Shown: positions 48,785-58,159 of the stretch, piece after piece
Numbering within the stretch: position 1 is the first letter of the stretch
How the letters are laid out: each line of letters opens with the position of its first letter
Assembly (NCBI RefSeq): GCF_016801865.2
Contig: NC_068938.1
Location: 134,072,416 to 134,136,415, forward strand
Source of the DNA: Culex pipiens pallens
Lineage: Eukaryota > Arthropoda > Insecta > Diptera > Culicidae
Direction of reading: 5' to 3'
Length of the DNA stretch: 64,000 nt
The notes under the pieces: generated by a model
Told to the model about the DNA's origin: nothing
What the model saw: the letters and a program-made list of their open reading frames with translations, nothing else
Database searches by the model: none
Made by a program: the position numbers and the translations under genes

Positions 48785-48821
48785 GGCAAGATTTTTGAAC
48801 ACATACATACATACACACACA

Positions 48822-48858
<37 letters not shown>
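48785..48858. repeat. CA/CATA microsatellite
   Basis: CATACATACATACACACACA followed by about 20 more CA units inside the outer repeat. Confidence 0.95.
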
Positions 48859-48861
<3 letters not shown>

Positions 48862-48980
48862 GGCATTTGTTCAGTTTTCGATTCTGAGTCGATATGTATA
48901 TATGAAGGTGGGTCTTCGAGCTTTTAATAAAAAGTTCATTTTTAGAGCAGGATTATAGCCTTACCTCAGTGAGGAAGGCA

Positions 48981-49194
48981 AAAAAATCAAAATTCAGCAG
49001 TTTTTAGCAATTTAAAACCACAGCTAAACTTTAAAACTTCAGGCCGATTGGTGAGGTCGACGCAAGATGAATCTGCTTGAGACTCCCTTTTTAAAAACAA
49101 AAAAAAAAGAATTTTCTGAGGTTTCACATTTTTGCTAACTGCTAACTGCGTGTGAAAGTTGAACTTGATTGAAAAAATAATCATTCAAAAATGT
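48981..49194. other. Short flank before the RTE insertion
   Basis: Host or older sequence between the outer repeat and the RTE target duplication; nothing recognised. Confidence 0.4.
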
Positions 49195-49209
49195 TTTTTA
49201 ATCACTACA
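49195..49209. repeat. Target site duplication of the RTE element, 3' side
   Basis: TTTTTAATCACTACA, identical to 52847-52861 on the other side of the element. Confidence 0.92.
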
Positions 49210-49220
49210 TACCATACCAA

Positions 49221-52200
49221 TCAGCATAGCGCACCAGGTACGCGTGCTGTAGCAAGAAGACGCTTCCATCTTTCTCGGTCTTGTGCTGCTACTCTCCAAT
49301 TTCCCAGGTTACAGATCTTCCGGATATCACCATTCACTTGATCTCCCCACCGTGCGCGCGGTTTCCCTGCTCTTCTGCCTGTTCCGCCAGCTGGTTCAGC
49401 GCGGTCAAATAGCAGTCTGACAGGCTGGCTTTCGTCCATTCGGGCGACATGGCCGGCCCACCTGAGCCTACCGATCTTCGCCTGGGTGGCGATGGTCGGT
49501 TCTTCAAGAAACGCGTGCAGTTCGTGGTTCATGCGTCGTCGCCACACTCCGTCAGACACCTGCACTCCACCGTAGATCGTTCGTAGCACCTTCCGTTCGA
49601 AAACTCCAAGGGCACGTTCGTCCTCCTGCCGCATCGTCCAGGTCTCGTGGCCATAGAGGACTACCGGTCTGATCAGTGTTCTGTACATCGTCAGCTTCGT
49701 GCGGCGTTGCACTCGATCCGAAGTGAGAGTTTTCCGTAATCCGAAGTACGCACGATTCCCAGCAAAAATACGAGTCCGGATCTCTTTGCTGGTGTCGTTG
49801 TCGGCGGTTACCAGCGATCCCAAGTACACGAACTCGCTCACCTCCTCCAACTCATCACCATCCACAGTTAGAGGGGTGAGACTTGGGGGGCCGACATCCT
49901 TCGAACCCCTTCCTTTCATGTACTTCGTCTTTGTCGTATTCATGCCAAGTCCTACACGCCTTGCTTGTACCTTCAGTCGGGTGTAGACGTCCATCACCGT
50001 CTCCAGGTTTCTTGCCACAATGTCGATGTCATCGGCAAAAGCAAGCAACTGGTAGGACTTGTTCATAATCGTGCCACTCGTTTCGATGCCCGCCCTTCGA
50101 ATGATGCCCTCAAGGACGATGTTGAACAGCGCACAGGATAAGCCATCACCTTGCCGCAGCCCTCGGCGTGATCCAAAGGGTTCCGCTAATTCCCCCGAAA
50201 CACGCACGTGACACATCACACCATCCAAGGTAGCCTTGATCAGCCGAGTCAGTTTATCCGGGAATCCGTTCTCGTGCATAATCTGCCATAGCTGCTCGCG
50301 GTCGACTGTATCATAGGCCGCCTTGAAGTCGATGAAGATGTGATGTGTGGGCACGTTGTACTCACGACATTTCTCGAGGATCTGTCGGAGACAAAATATT
50401 TGGTCCGTGGTGGCGCGCGCGCCAGTGAAGCCCGCTTGGTAGGGCCCCACGAACCTCCTTGCGTGGGGTGACAGCTGACGGCAGAGGATCTGGGAGAGGA
50501 TTTTGTAGGCCGCGTTGATAAGCGTAATGCCGCGGTAGTTGCCGCAGTCCAGCTTATCGCCCTTTTTGTAGATGGGGCACACGACACCATCCATCCATTC
50601 CTCCGGTAGCTTCTCCTCCTCCCAGATCTTGGAAATCACGCAGTGAAGCGTCCTCGCTAGTTTCTCTCCTCCATATTTGAAGAGCTCACCGGGTAACCGA
50701 TCCTTTCCGGCAGCTCTGTTGTTCTTCAGCTTCCTGATCTCCCTCTTCACCGTCTCCAGATCAGGTGCTGGGAACTGTTCATCAGCTGCGGGCGCTCCAA
50801 GGTTGACTCCATCGCCGTCTCCGTTCGCTTCATCGCCGTTGAGGTGCTCGTTGAAGTACTGCTTCCACCTGTCCAACACCTCGCTCTTGTTTACGATCAG
50901 GTTTCCACCACTGTCCCTGCACACGTCGGCTCGCGGCACGAAGCCTTTGCGGGACCAGTTCACCTTCTCGTAAAACTTCCGCGTTTCGTTAGCTCGGAAT
51001 AGCTGCTCCATTTCTGCGCAATCCCGGTCTTCCTGCTGGCGCTTCTTAAGCTTGAAGACCGCGACCTGCCGATTCCGAGCCTGCCTGTATCGTTCCACGT
51101 TCCCTCTCGTCGCCTTGTGCAGCTTCTTGTCGTAAGCTGCTTTCTTCTCGGCGGTAATCTGTTGGCACTCGTCGTAATACCAATCATTCCGACTGACTCG
51201 GATCGTACTACCCAGTGTGGCTTCCGCTGCACTGCCGATGGCTGAGCGAATACGGCTCCAACCATCTTCGAGCGAGGCTGCGCCAAGTTCCTCCTCACCT
51301 GGCAGATTCGCTTCCAGCTGCTGCGCGTAACTGTGGGCCACTTCCCCGTTCTGGAGACACGCGGTGTTGAACGGAGGGGCCCGCCGGCTTCGGCGTTGGT
51401 TGTACACCGTCGACAGCTTTGAGCGCATGTCAACTCCAACTAGGTAGTGGTCCGAGTCAATATTCGCACCGCGAAAGGTGCGCACGTGCGTTACGTCCGA
51501 GAAGAATCGGCCGTCGATCAGGACGTGGTCGATTTGCGTTTTCGTCCGTTGGTCAGGTGATGTCCAGGTGGCTTTGTGGATGTCCTTGCGAGGAAAGTAG
51601 GTGCTCCTGACCACCATTCCACGGGAGGCTGCGAAGTCGATGCAGCGTTGGCCGTTGTCGTTCGTGACCGCATGTAGACTTTCTGGGCCTATTGTCGGTC
51701 GAAACATTTCCTCCCTTCCGAACCGAGCGTTCATGTCCCCAATGATGATCTTTACATCCTGCCGCGGACAGCCGTCGTACACCTCCTCCAGCGTCGCGTA
51801 GAATGCTTCCTTCTCATCATCGGTCTTTTCTTCGTGGGGGCAGTGCACGTTGATGATGCTGTAGTTGAAGAAACGGCCTCTTATCCTCAACTTACACATC
51901 CGCTCGCTGATCGCCGTGAAGCCGAACACGCGATCCTGCATCTTGCCCCGCACGATAAAGCCGGTACCCAGCTTCTTGTCCTTGCCGCCGCTCAGATAAA
52001 ACCGGGAATTGGTCTGCCGACCTGGCCAGTCGAGCACCTGCTCCTCCTCCAAGCACACCTCCTGCAGTGCCACAACATCGAAGTTGCGAGGTTGCAACTC
52101 ATTCGCTAAGGCGAATTCGAAACCCAAGAAATTTAAAGACCTGCAGTTCCAAGAGCCGAGTCGCCAATCGGTGGTCTGCTTTTCTATGGGCTTCTGCCGT

Positions 52201-52229
52201 TTGTTCCGGATTTCTAGCCTTCTTGCCAT
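49221..52229 (-). CDS. RTE-clade retrotransposon polyprotein: APE-type endonuclease plus reverse transcriptase
   Basis: The 1002-residue ORF is intact and of normal length for the clade. Its N-terminal half (about 20-270) is an endonuclease/exonuclease/phosphatase domain with N28 in 'WNCRSLN', E57 in 'ALQEV', 'GDMNARFG' (D165, N167), 'TQIDHVLID' and the 'SDHYLV' D260/H261 pair; it nicks target DNA. Residues about 495-790 form the reverse transcriptase: 'FIDFKAAYD' (catalytic D634), 'RRGLRQGDGLSCALFN' and 'LLAFADDIDIV' (D732, D733). The C-terminus has 'RPVVLYGHETW' and 'GRLRWAGHVARM', found in RTE-type proteins. The start ATG lies after three leader stem-loops. All key residues are present, so the protein is probably active. 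GC content is far above the flanks, as expected of a mobile insertion. Clade assignment is from motif knowledge. Confidence 0.96.
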   Translation of the reverse strand: MARRLEIRNKRQKPIEKQTTDWRLGSWNCRSLNFLGFEFALANELQPRNFDVVALQEVCLEEEQVLDWPGRQTNSRFYLSGGKDKKLGTGFIVRGKMQDRVFGFTAISERMCKLRIRGRFFNYSIINVHCPHEEKTDDEKEAFYATLEEVYDGCPRQDVKIIIGDMNARFGREEMFRPTIGPESLHAVTNDNGQRCIDFAASRGMVVRSTYFPRKDIHKATWTSPDQRTKTQIDHVLIDGRFFSDVTHVRTFRGANIDSDHYLVGVDMRSKLSTVYNQRRSRRAPPFNTACLQNGEVAHSYAQQLEANLPGEEELGAASLEDGWSRIRSAIGSAAEATLGSTIRVSRNDWYYDECQQITAEKKAAYDKKLHKATRGNVERYRQARNRQVAVFKLKKRQQEDRDCAEMEQLFRANETRKFYEKVNWSRKGFVPRADVCRDSGGNLIVNKSEVLDRWKQYFNEHLNGDEANGDGDGVNLGAPAADEQFPAPDLETVKREIRKLKNNRAAGKDRLPGELFKYGGEKLARTLHCVISKIWEEEKLPEEWMDGVVCPIYKKGDKLDCGNYRGITLINAAYKILSQILCRQLSPHARRFVGPYQAGFTGARATTDQIFCLRQILEKCREYNVPTHHIFIDFKAAYDTVDREQLWQIMHENGFPDKLTRLIKATLDGVMCHVRVSGELAEPFGSRRGLRQGDGLSCALFNIVLEGIIRRAGIETSGTIMNKSYQLLAFADDIDIVARNLETVMDVYTRLKVQARRVGLGMNTTKTKYMKGRGSKDVGPPSLTPLTVDGDELEEVSEFVYLGSLVTADNDTSKEIRTRIFAGNRAYFGLRKTLTSDRVQRRTKLTMYRTLIRPVVLYGHETWTMRQEDERALGVFERKVLRTIYGGVQVSDGVWRRRMNHELHAFLEEPTIATQAKIGRLRWAGHVARMDESQPVRLLFDRAEPAGGTGRRAGKPRARWGDQVNGDIRKICNLGNWRVAAQDRERWKRLLATARVPGALC

Positions 52230-52846
52230 TCGCGATCCTCTTTTTCGGTAGGCAGCCTTATCAGGGCTGCGCTACCTAGTCTCGGGGTGGAGAACCACCT
52301 AAGGGCTACCGAGACCTAGCCCCGGTTTTCTCACGCTACCGTAACGGGGCTTTTATCTCGAAGCCTAACGGTCTTCATATCCGGAAGAGGACGTCTTCTA
52401 CTGTGTGTGTAAAAGCGTTTCACTACTAGCACCAAATTTCACAATAATAAAATTTATTTTATTTTTTGCAAAAAAGTTTAAAACTTTTTGCCCGTTTTCT
52501 TTTTTTAAAAATTGCACACTCGGCACACCGCGCGCGGTTTCAATTAGTGTGCGTATACGCAATCGACACAACTGCACTGCCACTGGTCTTGTTGCTACAC
52601 CACACTTAGCCCTTTGTTCTGCTTGTTTGTCCCGCGACGACGACGATGGATGGCAAAAATAAATTCACTTTTATTGCCCGGCCGTCGATTGCGGGTCAAT
52701 TATAACACGCGATGCCGGTTCGCGACGCACTTCGGCGTTGGTTAAACACACTTTCGGCCACGACGGAACGGTAATTCGGTGGTTCTAGGTTCACTTTCGC
52801 GGAGCTGTATCGAGGTGCAATAACAACGTGCGACGCACACACACGC
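52230..52846 (-). promoter_or_regulatory. 5' leader of the RTE element
   Basis: GC-rich leader that must contain the internal promoter if the copy is active. Next to the start codon it forms three consecutive stem-loops: GGTAG-GCAGCC/GGCTGC-CTACC (52247-52276), GTCTCGG..GGTGG/CCACC..CCGAGAC (52279-52315) and GCCCCG/CGGGGC (52319-52350). The distal end has a CA tract (52836-52844). No ribozyme fold could be proven. Confidence 0.6.
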
Positions 52847-52861
52847 TTTTTAATCACTACA
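52847..52861. repeat. Target site duplication of the RTE element, 5' side
   Basis: TTTTTAATCACTACA, matching 49195-49209. Its last four bases overlap the start of the MITE at 52858. Confidence 0.92.
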
Positions 52862-53230
52862 CAGCAAAAAATCCGATGGTAAAATTGTATGCAAAAGCAT
52901 GCACATCACCTTTGTCAAAAAGACACTTAATATTACACACTGCATGTACAATTTTTTGTAAACACAAAAAAAAACTTGCAACCGGCGGGATTCAAACCCA
53001 GCACCATCAGTAAGGACTGGCGCCTAAGCCCACTCGGCCATCGGACCGATGAAGAGTGGAAAGGATAAAGGTATATATGAGCGTGACATTTCAGTCAAGT
53101 AGGTTTCCCATACTGATGAGCTACATATTTCATGGTGTAATATTACACATAATTTCATAAAATTAAGCAAATTTTATTTTACACCCAGGCTTTTTACATG
53201 CTGCTGGATTGCTACTTTTTTAGCTGTGTA
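52858..53230 (-). mobile_element. 373-bp TA-flanked MITE with internal tRNA-Leu-like promoter, copy B
   Basis: Begins TACACAGCAAAAAATCCGAT and ends TTTAGCTGTGTA. Inverted relative to copy A (22312-22684) and identical in length. Shared blocks include GATGGTAAAATTGTATGCAA near the left edge and TAGGTTTCCCATACTGATGA. The RTE element landed at its very edge, so the four bases TACA also lie within the duplicated target. Confidence 0.88.
52976..53048 (-). other. tRNA-Leu-like sequence inside MITE copy B
   Basis: On the minus strand the A box is TGGCCGAGTGG (53040-53030), a perfect consensus match, and the B box GGTTTGAATCC (52998-52988), with one difference. The A-B spacing is 31 bases, as in copy A, too short to hold the variable arm of a real tRNA-Leu. 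Confidence 0.8.
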
Positions 53231-53480
53231 CTTTTACATTGGCATTGATCCAAACATTTTCACAGCGGCGAGATAGCCGAGCGTGTTGGGGCGTGGACTT
53301 GATAATCTAAATATGACTCTCGCCAGATTGATATAATTTTTTGGGTGAGCAGACCTGATTTTAATTCGGTACATGCTTTTTGTGTACACGTACAATATTA
53401 CAATATTATACAATATTACATGCTTTTGCTCACAAAAGTGATGTGCATGCGATTATACTTAATTTTTTTTACGGTGGTAT
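53231..53480 (+). repeat. Diverged relative of the tRNA-bearing MITE
   Basis: ATAGCCGAGCGTGTTGGGGC (53276-53295) resembles the A-box region, and AAAAGTGATGTGCATGCGAT (53435-53454) matches the distal arm of copies A and B. The B box is lost. Ends uncertain. Confidence 0.5.
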
Positions 53481-54230
53481 TAGGCTTCTGAAGCGAGAAT
53501 TTGCACCATTTTCTCACATTTTGAACACCCAACCAAGAAATCATAGTTCAAATCTTTAATACAGGATGTCTCTCCAGAATTTGATGATTTAGTAAGTTAA
53601 CCCTTTAAGTTTTCCATGGCAAAACTAAGATTATTACCTAGTTTCTCAACATTTTTGTAGCAAAATTCAAACTGTTGGTGTAGAAAAATTAATTTCTTCT
53701 TGAATTTTGGGACCTTCCATAAACCACGTGAAATCTTAATGGGAGAGGAGGGGGAGGGGGTTTCTTGGCAATTATTGTTATCGCTCCATACACATTTTTT
53801 TGCATCAAAATTTTTTATAAGAGGGAAAGGAAGGGCACCTTTTCAAAAAAAAAAGGAGTGTCAACTTGTTTTGTGGACGCCCCTTTTACATTTGGAAATA
53901 TTTGGCAAATAGAACTAATTTTGTTTTCAATTTTCCAAATTTTTCAAAAGATTTGAAATATGCACAAAATTTTAGATATTTTTTAACAGCTTGGCTCTGA
54001 GTTTTTTCAGTGTTTTAAGAGTTAGATTAATTGAGAAATTCTTAAAAATAATGTTCGACTACTAAATTGAATTTCTAAACTATACTGATCTTAAAAGACT
54101 TTTTGAAAGTTTCCATTTTTACAATGAATTTTTAAAACGAACAACAAAAAAAACATTATTTAATTGAAAATATGTTGTTTTATAAAAAATAGTGTATGGC
54201 AAAAAATATTTTGTATTATTTTATGAAATT
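53481..54230. other. AT-rich sequence, nothing recognised
   Basis: No gene, tRNA or terminal repeat seen. Confidence 0.4.
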
Positions 54231-54234
54231 TTGT

Positions 54235-54620
54235 GTAACTTTTCATCCAGAAATATGCGACCCATCAGTATAAGGAACCTACTTGACTGAAATGAAAACC
54301 TCATACCTTGAGTATATTTGTTTCTAAAAGGTCCAATAAACAACATTTTCCTCTTTTGCATTTTTATTGATTTTGAATACCCTTGACTCAAAACGCTTAA
54401 ACACTTTAAAAGCAAAAAAAAATAATTAGATTTTAGGACATTTAAAAAAAAACCCTGGATATTGACTTTAATCCTTTATAGTTGAAACGGTATGATAGCC
54501 ATGCGTGCCAAGGCGCCTGTGCTCTCTCTGAGTGCTGGGTTTGAAATCCTTCGGTTACAACTTGATGTATGTGTGTTGTGAAAAGCTGTACACTCAATGT
54601 CAAAAAGCGGTTGTTCGACA
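54235..54620 (+). repeat. Old copy of the tRNA-bearing MITE
   Basis: GGAACCTACTTGACTGAAAT (54277-54296) matches the arm of copies A and B. GATAGCCATGCGTGCCAAGG then CGCCTG is a degraded A-box region, and GGTTTGAAATCC a degraded B box (54538-54549). Confidence 0.55.
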
Positions 54621-54855
54621 AGATAGCATGGTCACGTCAAATTATTATCATCATTGATTGCGGGTTTTGGATTTTTTTTTTTAAGTTTTGCATTTATTTG
54701 TTGATGCAATGCGAATCGACAAATTTAATAAGAAAAAAAAAACAACAAATGATACTAAAATGTTTCCCATCACATAATGTTGAATTTGTGCAGAATTTCT
54801 CACATAGTAATTAATGTTTTGATCACATTAAACAAGCACACTTGCTTGAATAATA
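54621..54855. other. AT-rich flank
   Basis: Nothing recognised. Confidence 0.4.
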
Positions 54856-56340
54856 AATCTGCGAATAGATGAACACCACTTCATTCACTACTCGCTCCGC
54901 CATCCATTCACAACTATACCTTCCCATCGCTCTGGATCCCGCCTTCAATCCCGCTTCGCTCGTTCATCCGATCAAAACAAACCTCCGCATGTGGTGGTAT
55001 TTCGCTCACCATCCACGTACCCTCTTCCGCCTTCACCACCCCAAACCCACCACCCAGTCCTACCCAAACAACGAAAACATTGCACCATGCTGCATATTTC
55101 CATCTTGCATCAGTGTTGGTCCCATCGCGTGAACTCTCTCTCTCTCTCTCTCAAACCCGGCGGGCGAACCCATTTTCGCTCTGTCTCTTATTTTTCTTTC
55201 TCTTCGCCTACTCCCGCTCTTCGCCCGCTATCGCCCGCATGTTTTCCGACTCACACACAGTCCCGTGCGCGGCGAAGTTCTGGCCGTTCTTACGCTGCTG
55301 GAACTTGTGCTTCAGCTCCGTGAGCTGCCCGTCAGTTCGCCGTGTACTCTCGTTCGAGCGACAGTGTTCCGTCGTGTGCGTAGTTGTCGCGTTCCGTCTT
55401 GTGCGAGTCGTCGCGTCAATCCGGTTTGGGGTTAAGCGCGCGCGAGGGGGCTCCGTGGAGTTTGGAGAGTTTGGAGGTGCATTCGCGCTTCAAGGTAGTG
55501 CTTGCAGGGTCTTTTGGGGAGGGTTTGCTAAGTTTGTGTACGGTGTGGTGCGGGTTCCTCTGGCCTCGGGTTGTTCGGTGGACGTAGTCATTCTATGCTG
55601 ACACTGAAAAGGGAGAAAAATCGAACAACCCGGGTGGTGGTGCATTCAGCGTGAATACGGCACTGGAAGCTGGTGTAGAGCTGGTGTACACCAGCTCGTA
55701 CACAGCTATCTGTTCCGTTCAGCCGTAGCGCGTTAGCGAACATGAGAATAATTCAATAATTGATTGAATCATAAATAATGTGTGTTCGATTCGGGAAGCT
55801 CGAAGTTGGAAAACTGGAGGCTGAATCGACCAGTTGGGAATTAGGCGGTGAAGTTCTGGAACTGCCCGCCAGCATTATACAGCTTGGATAACCTTCGGAT
55901 CGCTTGAACCAGTGTGTGTTTGGGTCAGTGGAACAGTTGTTGCATTCGTGAATCGAAATCCAATTTGTTCACTTCCTCTGCCCCTAGTGTAGCTGCAGAA
56001 CATGAAGAACTGGAAGAAGTAATGTGTATCACTGAACCGTGTGTTGTGCAAGTTGCGGTAGAACCGGTCGATGAAAAGTTTAAGCCGTGTTCACCTGACT
56101 CGTTGGCTCGTCGTACAGCTTGCTGGCAATAAGTGCACTGCTAGTCTAACCTCTGGATATCGGCAAGAGTGTGAAGGAATTGAACGGAACGATTGGAACC
56201 TGGCAAAGTTTTGCTGCGTTGGTGAACAGCCGGTTCGAGGAACGTGGGCTGCTTCACGACCTGTGGGTGCACTTTCTTGGTGTACAAGTTGGATAAAGTT
56301 GGGGACGAGTTTGGCAAATTGTGGAGATGTTTTCCTGAAA
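54856..56340 (+). other. GC-balanced, promoter/5'-leader-like island
   Basis: Non-repetitive, with a CT tract (55135-55152), an insect-type initiator TCAGT (55332-55336) in CpG-rich surroundings, and purine/pyrimidine-rich leader-like sequence. Open frames (for example 55080-55601 and 55914-56132 on the plus strand) are moderate in length but show no domain or homologue I recognise, so no CDS is called. It could be the 5' exon region of a host gene or part of a retroelement ending at the hammerhead-like motif at 56364. Confidence 0.35.
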
Positions 56341-56363
56341 ATTTAAAAAAAATTAACGAAACA

Positions 56364-56402
56364 ACTCCTGATGAAGATTGAAATTTTAGTCGAAACGTTG
56401 CA
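56364..56402 (+). ncRNA. Hammerhead-ribozyme-like core, Penelope/retrozyme type
   Basis: CTGATGA (56368-56374), helix-II arms GATT (56376-56379) and AGTC (56388-56391), then GAAAC (56392-56396) and GTTG. The invariant CUGAUGA and GAAA strands are both intact, with the short ACGU-type helix III often seen in Penelope-associated hammerheads. Helix I and the cleavage triplet could not be placed with confidence. Confidence 0.55.
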
Positions 56403-57091
56403 ACACTTGAGTTTAAAAAGTCATCAAAGCATGCCGTGAAGCAGTAATTAAATATCAACCCGTATTTTTTGCTCTCTATGAAAGTGCAAGGAACATTGCA
56501 TATTTCACCACAATTTATTGTTTGCATGTTCGGAAGGCATTTGGAGTGAACTCTTCAAGGGAGTGAGGAGTTTTGAATGCTAAATAAGTCTCCTGGCTGA
56601 GCTAATTTTAAATGCATTTGCAGCAAGCAAGGTTAAATTACCGCTACTAACGTGAGGGGAAAAAAGTGAAAAGTGATGAAGAATAAAGGTTGATGCTTAG
56701 TGGAAGTGGGATGAAATTTTCAAAAAAAAAATTAATTCTAGAAAGAAGAATGGAAATCGGTGCAGTTAAAAAAGTGCAATTTAGCTTTTTAAAATGAATA
56801 AAAATTATTGTTGACATGTTTGAGGTTAATTTGAGGTTGGTTCAAATTTACCATTAATTCGAAAAAAAAATATTGTGTTGTCCATAAAGTCGTATTATGA
56901 AACTGATTACTTTGAGATAAGTTTATTAAAAATTTCAAAAATTTATTGCAGTTTTACTTGAATATTCAAGTTGGACTTACTAGTCAAAAAATTAAGTTGA
57001 GTTGTTTGTCAGATTTGAAGCAATCTGATAAGTACAGTACTTTTTCGGTAACTGAGGCGATAAATCAGACCAGTTACCAAAAGCAGCTCGT
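56403..57091. other. Unassigned sequence
   Basis: AT-rich from 56700. No gene or terminal repeat recognised. Confidence 0.4.
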
Positions 57092-57276
57092 TACACGGAG
57101 AAAAAAGAGTTCCCAAAATCGTGAACAAGGGTTCATGAAAATAGGAACCTCGAACAAAGTGTTCAAATCCCATGGTGCGATTTTGAAAAACGTACCATGA
57201 AATTTGAACACTTTGTTCGTGGTTCCCATTTTCATGAACGCTTGTTCACGATTTTGGGAACTCTTTTTTTCGCTGC
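57092..57276. mobile_element. 185-bp TACACGGAGAAAAAAGAGTTCCC MITE, compact copy
   Basis: Left TACACGGAGAAAAAAGAGTT then CCC; right inverse GGGAACTCTTTTTTTCGCTG. The arms are nearly the whole element. It is the uninterrupted version of 23215-23891. Confidence 0.85.
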
Positions 57277-58155
57277 AAAATGTGTTGTTTTGAAATAGAT
57301 AAATAAATCTACCATCAGCGGGGGTTATATTGGGTCTGAGGGTGAGATTGGGTCGAAGTGATTTATTACGATTTTGCAATTTCTTAGATTCTTACCTAAG
57401 GAACTTTTAATATAATTTTTCCGGGAAAATGACACGTTTCTAGAACAAATTCTGTTAATTTGACAGCTGTTGCAGTTTGGGCACAGAGAACAGATGTTTT
57501 CTCTGAGGTTTAGGTACGTTTTTGGCAAAAATTACCCTTCACATTTTTTTTTTTATTTTTTTTTGTATTGCTCGAACAGTATTAAAATGTTTGAAAATTG
57601 TTAGCGAGATGCCAGATTTTCAAGTGTTAGCCAGTATAATGATTAATCATTTTCAGGGCTAGGTTTTGACGGATTTATCACTTTCTACAAATTTTGAACA
57701 ACTTTTTGATTAAAACGAACACGTTTAATAAAATAAATGATTTTTTTTGTAAATATTTAATCGAATGGAAATGTTAGTTCATCTCTTTTCAGTGATATCT
57801 ACAAACTTTTGAACTAATCCTTTATTTTGTGTTTCAATTCACGATACCAGATTGTTTTATGGGAGTTTCATATTTTCCTAAAAATGAATCTGTATTTTAT
57901 CTATATCATGTCAAATTCCGAGGCATATAAAATACGGTTGAATTTTTAACAGTGAATTAAAGCTTTTCTATCATAATAAAGCATAGTTCAATCATTAAAC
58001 TGTATTCATTATTATATTTGTATTTACCATACTTGGGAGCGAAAAATCTGTGAAATTCTGATTTACTGTATGTCTGGCATGGGTGTTTCAATCCACAATC
58101 ATTCCAGGATTTTTTTTTGAATTGTAGCATTTTTTACTGGGGGAAGTCTTATAAT
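57277..58155. other. AT-rich sequence with a MITE relic
   Basis: 57600-57740 resembles the interior of the MITE at 38377-38772 (TTAGCCAGTATAATGATTAA, TTTTGAACAACTTTTTGATT). The rest shows nothing. Confidence 0.45.
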
Positions 58156-58159
58156 ATAT

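Larger units (their letters stand above)
46220..48980. mobile_element. Outer mosquito repeat (TGCCTTYYTCACT ends) holding a 164-bp tandem repeat
   Basis: The ends TGCCTTTTTCACT (46220-46232) and AGTGAGGAAGGCA (48968-48980) are diverged inverted repeats. Inside, a unit starting CATAACTCGA-ACAGGGTTGCC recurs at 46331, 46495, 48380 and 48510. The first two are 164 bp apart. Removing the hAT insert and its duplication (1721 bp) puts the third exactly 164 bp after the second. The third unit has an internal deletion. A long CA tract lies at 48808-48858. Non-coding. Confidence 0.75.
49210..52846 (-). mobile_element. Full-length RTE-clade non-LTR retrotransposon
   Basis: A 3637-bp minus-strand element bounded by an exact 15-bp target duplication. 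It has a 617-bp 5' leader (52230-52846), one intact ORF (52229-49221) and a 3' tail of only 11 bases after the stop (TTGGTATGGTA on the minus strand). Very short 3' UTRs ending in simple repeats are usual for RTE elements. The exact duplication and unbroken ORF point to a recent insertion. Confidence 0.93.

Noticed and set aside
50249..50590. Other-frame and antisense ORFs within 49.2-52.2 kb
   Set aside because: They are shadows of the GC-rich RTE ORF.
52319..52350. HDV-like ribozyme in the RTE leader
   Set aside because: Stem-loops are clear, but I could not build the nested double pseudoknot, and they lie about 500 bases inside the element, not at its 5' end.
55080..55601. 173-codon plus-strand frame in the GC-rich island
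   Set aside because: Composition follows a CT tract and CpG-rich leader; overlapping frames are similarly open and no domain is visible.
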